Source of the DNA: Acidobacteria bacterium UBA7540
Lineage (GTDB): Bacteria; Acidobacteriota; Terriglobia; UBA7540
Assembly: GCA_002478145.1 (NCBI GenBank)
Contig: DLMI01000187.1
Coordinates: 1 to 22,998, forward strand
Length of the DNA: 22,998 nt
Reading direction: 5' to 3'
Within the stretch, counting starts at the first letter, position 1. Every line of letters begins with the position of its first letter. Under the pieces are notes generated by a model. The model searched no databases, was not told the origin of the DNA, and was given only the letters and a program-made list of their open reading frames with translations. Shown here piece after piece: positions 16,055-22,998 of the stretch. Made by a program: the position numbers and the translations under genes.

Positions 16055-16275
16055 GACCACAAGTTGAAGTGAACGAACACCCCCAAAAGTGCCAAGAGGC
16101 AGAACACAGCGAACACAAAAGCCTTCCTGGGACGTCGTGGCACTTGGGGTTCAAAGGGATTGGCAGGCTCGAGAGCTAAAGCCGATACGGCTTTTCCCAG
16201 TCCGAGGTCCGGACGGTCGTTGAGATATTCCTTCAACAATGAACGAACCTCTAATTGCGTCAATGCTTTTGTCAT
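16051..16275 (-). CDS. Small single-span membrane protein
   Basis: A 74-residue protein lying in the two-base gap/four-base overlap chain between virB9 and the coupling protein gene: its ATG is two bases after the virB9 stop and its stop overlaps the next ATG. Residues 1-40 are hydrophilic and helix-like (TQLEVRSLLKEYLND), residues 41-50 are Pro/Arg-rich (PQVPRRPRK), and residues 51-71 form one membrane helix (AFVFAVFCLLALLGVFVHF). In trb-type operons VirB10/TrbI commonly follows VirB9/TrbG; this protein takes that place but is far too short to be one. Function unknown. Confidence 0.72.
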   Translation of the reverse strand: MTKALTQLEVRSLLKEYLNDRPDLGLGKAVSALALEPANPFEPQVPRRPRKAFVFAVFCLLALLGVFVHFNLWS

Positions 16276-16277
16276 GA

Positions 16278-17135
16278 TTAAAGGACCATCGTGGCGGTTG
16301 GTTGGCCTTGCGCGTCCCGAGGGAAAATAAGGCGCAGGACCGTTTGGGCATTTCCTTTCGTCGGAAGCTTCACACCGACAACGCCCACCGTCTCTTGTCC
16401 AGGTTCGACACGGGCAGCGCGCAGCTTCCCGCCAATTACTTCGACCGGGCTTTGGCTGGCGGCCTGGAGACGAGCGGCCACAGACTCCGCCAACTGGGTG
16501 TTTGGCAACTGATCCAGAGCGTGGGAAGACCCGTTCACGTTGATTGCAACGACCTGTGGCGTACTCAACGTGTAGGCTTCCCGCGTGCCGTTCCGTACCG
16601 CGTAGCGGATAAACAGTTCGTTGGCATCATCCTGGAAGGTGTCCTTGAGCAGCACGATGACCCGATTCTTTGGTGTCTTCAAACCATCCGTTCGGATCGG
16701 TCTACTGTTGAGCAGAACCTCCGGAGCACTCACGTCAGTTGCACCTGGCGAAGGAGGCTTTAGTGCTGTCGTTGGCGCAGGCGCTGGAGGCGGCGCGGGC
16801 TCGTCGATGGCAAAGTGCATCTCGTCGACGGCGCCGGCGGGCTCCAGTTCGTAACTCGTTCGCCCTGACGCGGTCCAAATGAAAAGGTTCGTTGCTACGT
16901 CGGCTTCCGTTGGCTGGATGAAGACCTTGTTTTCCCGCCACTCGATCTTGAAGGCCGGGCTACCAGCGGCCACCGTTATGACCGGCTCACGAACTTCGAT
17001 TACCGTCAGATGGTTCAGGGCAGTTTGAACGCGCACAATCCGGTTAGGATCGGGTTTCTGGACTTCGCTCTTCTGTGCCCAAGCCGGCTGCGCAAGCGCC
17101 GCCAATGTCACGATCGTGATGATTAATCCTTTCAT
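16278..17135 (-). CDS. VirB9/TrbG-like outer-membrane channel component
   Basis: A 285-residue secreted protein. The ATG at 17135 follows AAGGAG by nine bases and begins a signal peptide (MKGLIITIVTLAALAQPAWA, cut before Q21). This outranks a start 11 codons earlier. The N-terminal domain has the VirB9/TrbG pattern: TVIEVREPVITVAAGSPAF, then EWRENKVFIQPTEAD and LFIWTASGRTSYELEPA. A Pro/Ala-rich linker (about residues 113-135) leads to a C-terminal beta domain (ELFIRYAVRNGTREAYTL). VirB9 proteins build the outer-membrane core ring with VirB7 and VirB10. No VirB10 gene is found next to it. Confidence 0.8.
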   Translation of the reverse strand: MKGLIITIVTLAALAQPAWAQKSEVQKPDPNRIVRVQTALNHLTVIEVREPVITVAAGSPAFKIEWRENKVFIQPTEADVATNLFIWTASGRTSYELEPAGAVDEMHFAIDEPAPPPAPAPTTALKPPSPGATDVSAPEVLLNSRPIRTDGLKTPKNRVIVLLKDTFQDDANELFIRYAVRNGTREAYTLSTPQVVAINVNGSSHALDQLPNTQLAESVAARLQAASQSPVEVIGGKLRAARVEPGQETVGVVGVKLPTKGNAQTVLRLIFPRDAQGQPTATMVL

Positions 17136-17183
17136 CTGCTGTTTCTCCTTCATTTCATTCTTTCCCAAAGATATTTGAAAAGG

Positions 17184-17214
17184 CTCGGAGGCTCCGTCGA
17201 CCGGAGCCTCCGAG
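17184..17214 (-). terminator. 13-base-pair perfect hairpin with trailing T-run between polymerase gene and virB9
   Basis: CTCGGAGGCTCCG (17184-17196) pairs perfectly with CGGAGCCTCCGAG (17202-17214) around a 5-base loop. On the minus strand the stem is followed by CCTTTTC, as in a weak intrinsic terminator. It lies between the stop of the polymerase-like gene (17257) and the virB9 ribosome binding site near 17145. It could limit read-through or set different levels for the two genes. Confidence 0.65.
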
Positions 17215-17256
17215 GGTAGGTTGCTGTGTTATAGGCGGGCTGCGCGAACCTTTTGC

Positions 17257-19926
17257 TCAATCCGCCTTCTTTCTGCGCGGCACAAAGGGGCGTTGTTGCG
17301 TGCCCGGAAAGATCACCTTCCCGTCGCGCACTTCGCTCCTCCCTGGTTCGATAGAGAACGGATGAACCCTGTCGACCATCACCGGGTTCCCGCCTCCGTC
17401 GCGGTCCATAAACACCTCACCTTTGTGCGTCACTTGCATGTGGAAGATACGGCGTTCATGAACGCTGCCGTCGCCGTTCCGGAAGGCAGCAACCAAGAAA
17501 ACACGCCCTTCGGCGTCGATCTCTACTTCACCATCGCAGAGTTCGGGAACCGCTACCGTGATTGGCCGGCCGCCGGTCCGTTCCACCATTTTGTTCACGA
17601 TTTCCTGGGGGAAGGCGTAGAACACGATCGATCCGGTGCCCTGCCGGTCCTTGTTCTGGCACGCTGCAGCAGTTTTGCAGGCGATGGCGTGCAGGGCGGC
17701 CAGATAAGACAAGCGATTCCCATTCTTTTGCTCGGCCCACTTGCGGACCATGTGGATCAGGTTTTTGATGTCCTGGCGGCTTCGCTCCTCGAAGAAGTGG
17801 AGTGCCGCCTGGGCCTGGTTGCGCTTGAAGTTGGCTTCCTTCCGAGTTGCGGGGTCTGATTTCTTAGCCTGGAACTCGGCTTCGGCTTCCTCGAGCGCCT
17901 TCTCGAGCTTCTTCCGCCGCTCGACCACGAGCGCGATGTTGACGGCGTAGAAAGTCGAGACAATGCCGCACTCCCGGTAAATCTCACGGGTGAAGGGTTC
18001 ACCCGCAATTAGCCCACGAAAGTCACTGAGCGGTGCGGCCTCCGAGAAGAACCGATTGATGTGCTTACGGAGAAATACGTACATCTTCCCGATCTTGTCG
18101 GTTTCAGGGACGTCGAGGTGTTCCGGCAGCTCGGAAACACTGCGCTTGTTCTTGAGCTTCAGCCAAGGTGCGGGGGTGACTTGTTTGCGCACCTCGCTGA
18201 TCAGCCTCTGGTCGGGCTCCGTTCCCCACTTCAACTGGTCAATGGCGTTTTGAAGCTGGTCAACGAGCTGGTTTGCGAAGTGCGTTTGGCCGGCGGCGAT
18301 GCACGAGGTCTTGAGGTCGGTGATAGAACCGATGCGATTGCCTCGCGCCATCATCGCCACCTGCGGGAGGTTCCACCAAGGGCTCTGCTTCTTTTGTAGC
18401 TTATTCTTGGGATTGAACTTCTGCTCCTGATAAGCAAAGCGGTCCTGGACGAAGCGTGGGAAGCGGTCACCCTCGACCACGCAGACCTGGTCGAAGTCGT
18501 AATCGCCTCCGTTTCTTTTTGCGGTTTCCGAATGCAGCGTGAAGGTCCCCTTCAAACGAAGTTGCTGGTCGAATAGATCGAGGACCTGCGGCTCGCTCAG
18601 CGTGCACCCGCCATTCTTCAAATTGGCGCCCAACAGACTGACCGCCTCTTCTGTGGAAAGATTCTGGAAGGGAAGCAAATCTTCTTTCATCCGGATCGGG
18701 TAGCGTACCAGAAGGCCCTGGCGGCACCGCAGTGGTGTAATGGCTTGGTCCTGCGGAATCCAATCCGAACCCGAAAAGACTTCCCCATTGTGTAGAAAGA
18801 GGTAACCATCATCCGCGAGCGTGAATCCCGGCATCAGGAAGCCTCCCGAGGTACACAGCTTGAACGCCCACTTCGCGAGCAGCCGCTGCAACTGGCGGTT
18901 GATGAACGGGTGTCGCACGATGTAGCCGGTCGGGTCCGCCTTGAGCACAGCCTCGACAATGGTGTTTTCAACGCTCGTGTACTCCGGTGCGGTCCCTTCC
19001 TCAGATTCGATCGAACGCTGGGCCTCCTCAGTTCCCAGGATACGGAAGAGTTCCGTGAAGTCCCCTTCTTTCACCGCTGCCTCCAACTTCTCGATTTCCT
19101 GGAGGGCATAGGCTTTGATCTCGAGCTCAATCGAGTCTGCGGGTGCGTGTTCTACGAGCGTGTAACTTGACCTGAACTGAAGGTCGCGGGAGACGTCGCG
19201 GATGCCGAGAACGATGTGACCGCGGTAAGCGTGCGCCTGCCGGTCCCCGAGTAGCGACCGAAAGGAACGTACTAAGCCACCCCGGTAATCGGGCTTGACC
19301 GCGGACTTGGGCAGGATGATGTCAGTTTCCAACTTCTGCGCCACATCATCACCCATCACCTTGAACGATCCTTTGGCCTGGGTTTTGTCAAAGGCCAAAC
19401 GAAACTGGTAGAAACGGTGGGTAGGAAGGTTGAGCTTGAGAAACAGAGATTGCGAAATCCACCCTCGGCAATCGTTCGTGCCCAGTTCGTGATCCTCAAC
19501 CACCAGGACTCGGCAATCCGGCTCCTCGATGCGTACCTTGCACGAAGAGACGAGAATGCCAAAGTAGGTAATTGCCGCCTGGGGCGAGCTACGGAAGCGC
19601 TCTGCTATCTTCTTTTCATGTGCGGTATCCACGGCGTAGAACTTGCCGTTTTTCGCAGAGCCTGTTGCGCCGACCAGACTATAGCGCACGCTGTCGAACT
19701 CGATCCTGACGAGCGCCTGCTCGACGAGAGCTTGTTCGAACGAGTCCAGAGGCTCCCGTGGCACATCAACCGTTGCCACACGAATCCCCGGATAGAGCGA
19801 CTGCAACAAAGTGTTCTCGAGTGTGGCTTGGCGATCCAGTTCCATGAGCTTCCTTGACAAACGACCCTCTTTGTTGATTTCGAGCGCGACAACCGGCGTC
19901 GCGCTGTTATCTCTTGTCCTTGACAT
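17257..19926 (-). CDS. Single-chain double-psi beta-barrel RNA polymerase-like protein (RdRp/QDE-1/YonO type)
   Basis: An 889-residue protein; the ATG at 19926 follows AAAGGAG by seven bases, better than a GTG nine codons earlier. The core reads like eukaryotic RNA-dependent RNA polymerases and phage YonO-type enzymes. First barrel: GKFYAVD (94-100), CRGWISQSL (153-161) and FRLAFDKTQAKGSFKV (175-190), with Lys185 in the conserved KG position, then ILPKSAVKPD. Second barrel: GYLFLHNGEVF (374-384), GLLVRYPIRMKEDL (404-417) and NGGDYDFDQV (472-481), where Asp475, 477 and 479 would bind catalytic magnesium. Multi-subunit RNA polymerase beta-prime has NADFDGDQM at this place; here the Gly is Phe. 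Residues about 690-770 include a coiled coil, and the end is basic (RRKKAD). It sits between virB8 and virB9 genes. I infer RNA polymerase or primase activity; template and product are unknown. Confidence 0.72.
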   Translation of the reverse strand: MSRTRDNSATPVVALEINKEGRLSRKLMELDRQATLENTLLQSLYPGIRVATVDVPREPLDSFEQALVEQALVRIEFDSVRYSLVGATGSAKNGKFYAVDTAHEKKIAERFRSSPQAAITYFGILVSSCKVRIEEPDCRVLVVEDHELGTNDCRGWISQSLFLKLNLPTHRFYQFRLAFDKTQAKGSFKVMGDDVAQKLETDIILPKSAVKPDYRGGLVRSFRSLLGDRQAHAYRGHIVLGIRDVSRDLQFRSSYTLVEHAPADSIELEIKAYALQEIEKLEAAVKEGDFTELFRILGTEEAQRSIESEEGTAPEYTSVENTIVEAVLKADPTGYIVRHPFINRQLQRLLAKWAFKLCTSGGFLMPGFTLADDGYLFLHNGEVFSGSDWIPQDQAITPLRCRQGLLVRYPIRMKEDLLPFQNLSTEEAVSLLGANLKNGGCTLSEPQVLDLFDQQLRLKGTFTLHSETAKRNGGDYDFDQVCVVEGDRFPRFVQDRFAYQEQKFNPKNKLQKKQSPWWNLPQVAMMARGNRIGSITDLKTSCIAAGQTHFANQLVDQLQNAIDQLKWGTEPDQRLISEVRKQVTPAPWLKLKNKRSVSELPEHLDVPETDKIGKMYVFLRKHINRFFSEAAPLSDFRGLIAGEPFTREIYRECGIVSTFYAVNIALVVERRKKLEKALEEAEAEFQAKKSDPATRKEANFKRNQAQAALHFFEERSRQDIKNLIHMVRKWAEQKNGNRLSYLAALHAIACKTAAACQNKDRQGTGSIVFYAFPQEIVNKMVERTGGRPITVAVPELCDGEVEIDAEGRVFLVAAFRNGDGSVHERRIFHMQVTHKGEVFMDRDGGGNPVMVDRVHPFSIEPGRSEVRDGKVIFPGTQQRPFVPRRKKAD

Positions 19927-20357
19927 GGCTTTTCTCCTTTTCTGGTGGGTCACAGGCAGAAAAGGAGACCGACGCTGCCGGTCTCTTCACTGTCCTGTGC
20001 CGCAAACGAGGTTTACGGCCGGACTCGAAGAGCCGGCCTATTCGGTTGTTAGCGACATGCACGCTTTGGCAGAATTCCAAGAGCCAAAGCTGCAAGTCGT
20101 AGCTGGATCGGTTGACGACAAGCTAAACGAGCGAACTGCTTGGCATCACCCTGATGCCTCACTTTCTGTCCGCAGATGCAGAACAGAAGAGAGGTTGCTG
20201 GAAAGGGTCCTTTCGCTTTACACAAACTGGAAGACGATATCCCAGTAAGTTTCAACCACCGGACCAAGCCCAGCACTGAACCGCAATGAAGCTTGCGGAA
20301 GGCTTTGACGGGTCTAACTTCGTCTGTAAATGAAGCCGTATTAGAAAAATGCCGCGG
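19927..20357 (-). promoter_or_regulatory. Gene-free, hairpin-rich leader before the polymerase-like gene
   Basis: About 430 bases with no credible gene. Perfect stems on the minus-strand transcript, given in plus coordinates, are: 19965-19971/19979-19985 (7 bp); 20017-20022/20033-20038 plus 3 inner pairs around one bulge; 20063-20070/20083-20090 (8 bp, GCTTTGGC); 20142-20148/20152-20158 (7 bp, 3-base loop); 20164-20169/20183-20188 (6 bp, flanked by CCTC/GAGG pairing); 20201-20205/20210-20214; and 20281-20286/20293-20298 (6 bp). So many in 330 bases exceeds chance. It could be a structured RNA leader, a separate non-coding RNA or a DNA site used by the element. Confidence 0.5.
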
Positions 20358-20657
20358 TTATCTCTTAACAGGCTCACTCCTTACCTGGGGATTCTTCCCC
20401 GTAAAGTCCGCCGTGGCGTGCCACTCGATGAGACTGTAATAATTCAAGCCGCTCTTGAGTGACTCGATTTTCGCTTCCCCCTCACTCGCAATCTCCCGAT
20501 CGAGCGACGGGATTGTGCCATTGGCGCCGGCTTTGGCCAGAAAGAAACGGACGCTCCCCACCGGACTTTGTTGGTCCTGGGGGGCAGATCGCCGACGAGG
20601 AGTCCGAGCTACAGGCTGAGGACTCTTCGCCTCCTCAACCGCACCGCCTGTTGCCAT
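20358..20657 (-). CDS. Unknown 99-residue basic protein between virB8 and the polymerase-like gene
   Basis: The ATG at 20657 has AAGGAGG seven bases upstream, which decides the start over a longer frame. Residues 1-35 are Pro/Arg-rich and probably disordered (SPQPVARTPRRRSAPQDQQ). Residues 35-80 may fold (GSVRFFLAKAGANGTIPSLD, LNYYSLIEWHATADF). The product lacks a signal peptide, membrane span and cysteines. I do not recognise it. It is placed after virB8 and before the structured leader of the polymerase-like gene, so it may be a partner of either. Confidence 0.65.
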   Translation of the reverse strand: MATGGAVEEAKSPQPVARTPRRRSAPQDQQSPVGSVRFFLAKAGANGTIPSLDREIASEGEAKIESLKSGLNYYSLIEWHATADFTGKNPQVRSEPVKR

Positions 20658-20674
20658 ACTCAAACCTCCTTCCT

Positions 20675-20702
20675 GGCGGCTCGCTCTCGCAAGCGAGCCG
20701 CC
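20675..20702. repeat. 11-base-pair perfect hairpin between virB8 and the 99-residue gene
   Basis: GGCGGCTCGCT (20675-20685) and AGCGAGCCGCC (20692-20702) pair perfectly around a 6-base loop. On the minus strand the ribosome binding site of the next gene follows within about five bases, with no T-run, so it more likely shapes translation or mRNA decay than ends transcription. On the plus strand it is followed by GGTTTTCTT. Confidence 0.55.
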
Positions 20703-20756
20703 GGTTTTCTTGCATGCCAGATGGCCCCTGGCCGGCTGCTGCCCCAATGACAGCGT

Positions 20757-21512
20757 TTACTTGTCGGCTCCCTCGGACTCGAGCGGGCTGTTTTGCAACA
20801 GCCCGTTTTCACGGTCGCCGACCATCTGTTGCTCGGAGTACTGAGCCACCAACAGGCCGGTGGGATTTGTTTCTGACCGTCGTTCCTCCACCAGCCGCAC
20901 GTTATAGCGCGCCACGATTCGGTCGCTACTCTCAGTCCCGTTGTGAACTCTGTGGACTTCTTTCACTCCGAAGGCCACGTACGCCCAGGCAGTTCCTTTC
21001 ACCGCCTCAATCGTGCGGATGCGAAAGTCGGAGATGATGTGTTCATCCTTGATTTTTCCCACCGTATCTTCGTCCCGGAGCCGGTCCAGCGTGTACTGCC
21101 GCAGGTTAGCGGTCATCATGTTGAGTGACTCGGACAAGTTCCGGTCCACGGAATCGGGCGTGTAAGACAGGTAGTGATCGAGGAAGCGTCGGACGGCCGC
21201 TCTGCCTTCGAGGTCCGTGGGAGCCGCTTCGGCCGCCGCCTCCGCTGACAACCCAAACGAAAAGCCTGACTTCCCCGCGGGATGAGCTGCAGCGCCTACT
21301 ACGGTGGCGTTGCCATCCTTGTCGACCCGGATCACCGTCGGCGGCTGCAAACGGACATAGATGGCGAAGGCCAAAGAAATCAAGGCCAGCGCGCCAAAAA
21401 CCATTGCCAGCACCATGGAGCGATTGGCATAAGCGCGGAGCATGCCGTCGTGCTCGTAGTACTTTGTGTACCACGCGGCCTCCGGCCTATTTGCCTGAAT
21501 GTTGCCCTTCAT
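20757..21512 (-). CDS. VirB8/TrbF-like inner-membrane protein
   Basis: A 251-residue bitopic protein with an N-terminal cytoplasmic tail, one membrane span (about 33-54, MVLAMVFGALALISLAFAIYV) and a periplasmic NTF2-like domain. The segment PPTVIRVDKDGN (57-68) right after the span and the helical/beta part (VRRFLDHYLSYTPDSVD, LRDEDTVGKIKDEHIISDF, AWAYVAFGVKEV) fit VirB8/TrbF. These proteins nucleate the inner-membrane part of type IV secretion systems. The ATG has GGAGG nine bases upstream. It ends about 100 bases before the 99-residue gene. A small perfect hairpin (20784-20805) lies inside its 3' coding end. Confidence 0.82.
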   Translation of the reverse strand: MKGNIQANRPEAAWYTKYYEHDGMLRAYANRSMVLAMVFGALALISLAFAIYVRLQPPTVIRVDKDGNATVVGAAAHPAGKSGFSFGLSAEAAAEAAPTDLEGRAAVRRFLDHYLSYTPDSVDRNLSESLNMMTANLRQYTLDRLRDEDTVGKIKDEHIISDFRIRTIEAVKGTAWAYVAFGVKEVHRVHNGTESSDRIVARYNVRLVEERRSETNPTGLLVAQYSEQQMVGDRENGLLQNSPLESEGADK

Positions 21513-21611
21513 CCGTCACATCCTCCACTTCCAAAGGCATTGGTCCATAGCGGCGGGGGCATACGAACCGTCTTGGGCCGAACGCTGCTCGGCCCCACAG
21601 CAAGCCTGTAC

Positions 21612-22526
21612 CTACGCGCCACCACTGCTGCCACCCCCGCCTCCGGCACCTCCACCACCCCCACCACCACTTGCACCATAGCTCCTCGCCGCCAACTTCG
21701 CTGCGGTCACGACCGTCCCCACTGCCACCAGCATTGTGCTGCCTACCTCTCCTCGCACAATCCGGCTGGCGATAAACGGAATGAAGGCTATGGCGATCGA
21801 GAACACAATGCTCGCAAGAGCCAGGAGAATTACTTGGCCCGAGCCCAAAAAGCTGTTCAGGATGCCGTTCGCGTTCAATACGGCATTGAGGCTGCCCATG
21901 TTCACGGCGGTCATGAGGGCTTGAATAATCGCATAGATCAACCCCCATGCCCCAAAGACCATAAGATTCACGAGATAGGTCCGCGCAAGCTGGCCAAAGC
22001 CACGCGCCGGCAGCAGCGCCAGTACAAAGGGGCCAACCACGTAAAGAACCGTCCCGTAAAGCGCATAGAAAAGCGTGAAGAGGGTGTAAGACAGCGGAAA
22101 GATGACGAAGGCAACCAGGATCAGCAGCGCGCCCAGCAATCCCGAGATGCCGCCAGCAATAAGCCCCCAAATGCTGGACCAGCCATTCTGGGTCATGTAA
22201 TTGCTCAAGTCGTTCAGCCAGTTATTGAAGAGGTCCCCAACTCCCACGCTGCTGTAAATGAAATCCGCCACGGAGTTGAACATGCTAAGAACGTCCCGGA
22301 ACACCCTGGCATAGTTGACGAACACGAGCCCGAGAATGAAATACGCAATGCCCCCGATGGCCAGCATGCGCACGTCCCCGCCCATGCTGAAAGCCTGGTA
22401 AACGCTGTACAGGAAGCTGAGCAGAAGGATTGTACCGGCCACTCCCAGCACCGTGGAGGTGATGTTGTAGCCGTCAATGCCCTGCAGCGCAGTCCCGAGA
22501 AGTTGTTCAAAATAGAACTGGCCCAT
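21612..22526 (-). CDS. VirB6/TrbL-like polytopic membrane protein
   Basis: A 304-residue protein with about seven membrane spans (about 23-43, 53-72, 121-146, 150-173, 185-208, 232-254 and 262-279) and a Gly/Ser tail (residues 285-304). Length, hydrophobic pattern and place between VirB5-like and VirB8-like genes fit VirB6/TrbL, which forms part of the inner-membrane channel for DNA. The ATG directly follows the TAA of the preceding gene (TAAATG) with AGAGG in the upstream coding end, so translation is probably coupled. The very pure Gly tail is unusual but similar low-complexity ends are common in TrbL proteins. Confidence 0.83.
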   Translation of the reverse strand: MGQFYFEQLLGTALQGIDGYNITSTVLGVAGTILLLSFLYSVYQAFSMGGDVRMLAIGGIAYFILGLVFVNYARVFRDVLSMFNSVADFIYSSVGVGDLFNNWLNDLSNYMTQNGWSSIWGLIAGGISGLLGALLILVAFVIFPLSYTLFTLFYALYGTVLYVVGPFVLALLPARGFGQLARTYLVNLMVFGAWGLIYAIIQALMTAVNMGSLNAVLNANGILNSFLGSGQVILLALASIVFSIAIAFIPFIASRIVRGEVGSTMLVAVGTVVTAAKLAARSYGASGGGGGGGAGGGGGSSGGA

Positions 22527-22998
22527 TTACCGCCTCTTAAGAAGGTTGATTAATTCCTGCCCCAGGTTCGTCGTGCTGGTAGCTCCGGACTTGATGTTGG
22601 CGCCCGCGTCCGCAAGGTCAATCGCCCGTACCCGCATTAAATCCGCAATGGCAGCTTGCGTATAGGCATTGGCGCGCACGAGCCACGCGTCGGCCTGTGC
22701 CTCAATAATCGGGGCGGTGCCCGGCGCCGCAATCTGGAGACTCTGGTTAATCTGGTTGGCTGCTTGGATCTCCAGGTTCGCAAGGTTGTCGATGGCGATG
22801 GAGCGCTTCATCGCCGCCTGGGCAGCGGCGTCGGCCATGTCAATCCTGTTGCGGACGTCCTGGGAAGCCGCCGTAGCGTTCGGCACCGGACCGTACACGA
22901 CCGAGTAACTCGCGCTCGTCCGGCCGATCTGGTTCGCGTCGGCTGATAACAGGATTTGTTCCAATTGTTGCGGCCCGGGCAGTGTCGCGCTGTTCACG
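22527..22998 (-). CDS. VirB5/TrbJ-like protein, N-terminus cut by the window
   Basis: The frame is open to the window edge; a GTG at 22997 is in frame but is probably internal, because the expected signal peptide is absent. The 156 visible residues are helical and Ala/Gln/Asn-rich (MADAAAQAAMKRSIAIDNL, IQAANQINQSLQIAAPG, AYTQAAIADLMRVRAID). This pattern fits the C-terminal part of VirB5/TrbJ, the minor pilus or adhesin component. The gene order that follows (TrbL, TrbF, then TrbG) matches the trb order J-L-F-G and supports the call. Confidence 0.6.
   Translation of the reverse strand, partial: VNSATLPGPQQLEQILLSADANQIGRTSASYSVVYGPVPNATAASQDVRNRIDMADAAAQAAMKRSIAIDNLANLEIQAANQINQSLQIAAPGTAPIIEAQADAWLVRANAYTQAAIADLMRVRAIDLADAGANIKSGATSTTNLGQELINLLKRR

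Noticed and set aside
15338..16072. 244-codon plus-strand frame
   Set aside because: It is antisense to the coupling ATPase, whose Walker motifs and family match are clear.
19954..20357. Possible small minus-strand gene at 20049-20276
   Set aside because: No ribosome binding site and no protein-like pattern; the stretch is better explained by its hairpins.
20784..20805. Hairpin in the 3' end of the VirB8-like coding region followed by TTTTC on the plus strand
   Set aside because: It lies inside a convincing coding region and no plus-strand gene precedes it; probably incidental.
21487..22170. 227-codon minus-strand frame within the VirB6-like gene
   Set aside because: It overlaps the VirB6-like frame, which has the expected membrane spans; the product is Cys/Trp/Gly-rich in the way out-of-frame GC-rich sequence is.
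21282..22553. 423-codon plus-strand frame
   Set aside because: It lies antisense to the VirB8-, VirB6- and VirB5-like genes, has no ribosome binding site and gives a low-complexity His/Pro/Gln-rich product.
1..22998. CRISPR arrays, tRNA or rRNA genes, insertion-sequence transposases
   Set aside because: I saw no regularly spaced repeats, no tRNA-like TPsiC arm in a proper context, no rRNA sequence and no transposase motif.

Overview
The window looks like a piece of an Acidobacteriota genome, or a close soil-type relative, that carries a conjugative or integrative element. Two things suggest the host. One is a 1130-residue Oar-like TonB-dependent receptor with an N-terminal carboxypeptidase-regulatory domain. 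The other is a broken gene of a secreted repeat family (LTKxQV...ALRxAG) that I associate with acidobacteria. Taxonomy is inferred from gene content only.

Layout, left to right. (1) 1-4594, all minus strand: the end-truncated gene of a glutaminyl-cyclase/M28-like zinc enzyme; a stand-alone copy of the C-terminal part of B12-dependent ribonucleotide reductase (NrdJ); an HD-type phosphohydrolase; a 65-residue protein in a 4-base start/stop overlap; a 213-residue unknown with a Cys cluster; a TOTE-like archaeo-eukaryotic primase with a C-terminal zinc ribbon; and a 129-residue unknown. (2) 5156-8548, plus strand: the TonB-dependent receptor, with a perfect hairpin directly before its ribosome binding site. 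(3) 8771-12795, minus strand: a Cys-rich protein resembling phage gp3 / recombination directionality factors, a 176-residue unknown, a frameshifted pseudogene, about 480 bases without a gene, and a replication-relaxation-like protein. (4) 12904-22998, minus strand: a conjugation operon. In transcription order it holds VirB5/TrbJ (cut by the window edge), VirB6/TrbL, VirB8/TrbF, a 99-residue unknown, an 889-residue polymerase-like protein, VirB9/TrbG, a 74-residue membrane protein, the VirD4/TraG coupling ATPase, a secreted/membrane coiled-coil protein and a 176-residue unknown.

The most notable gene is the 889-residue protein at 17257-19926. It carries the signatures of a single-chain double-psi beta-barrel RNA polymerase of the eukaryotic RdRp / QDE-1 / phage YonO type: a DxDxDQ metal-binding motif, an upstream VRYP motif, and an earlier GWIS...KG segment. 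It sits between VirB8 and VirB9 of a mating-pair operon. A roughly 430-base gene-free leader precedes it and holds a chain of perfect hairpins. Together with the primase, the replication-relaxation-like protein and the gp3-like protein, this suggests an element that brings its own nucleic-acid machinery, possibly to prime or transcribe its DNA during or after transfer. That role is inference. VirB4, VirB10, VirB11 and a recognisable relaxase are not in the window.
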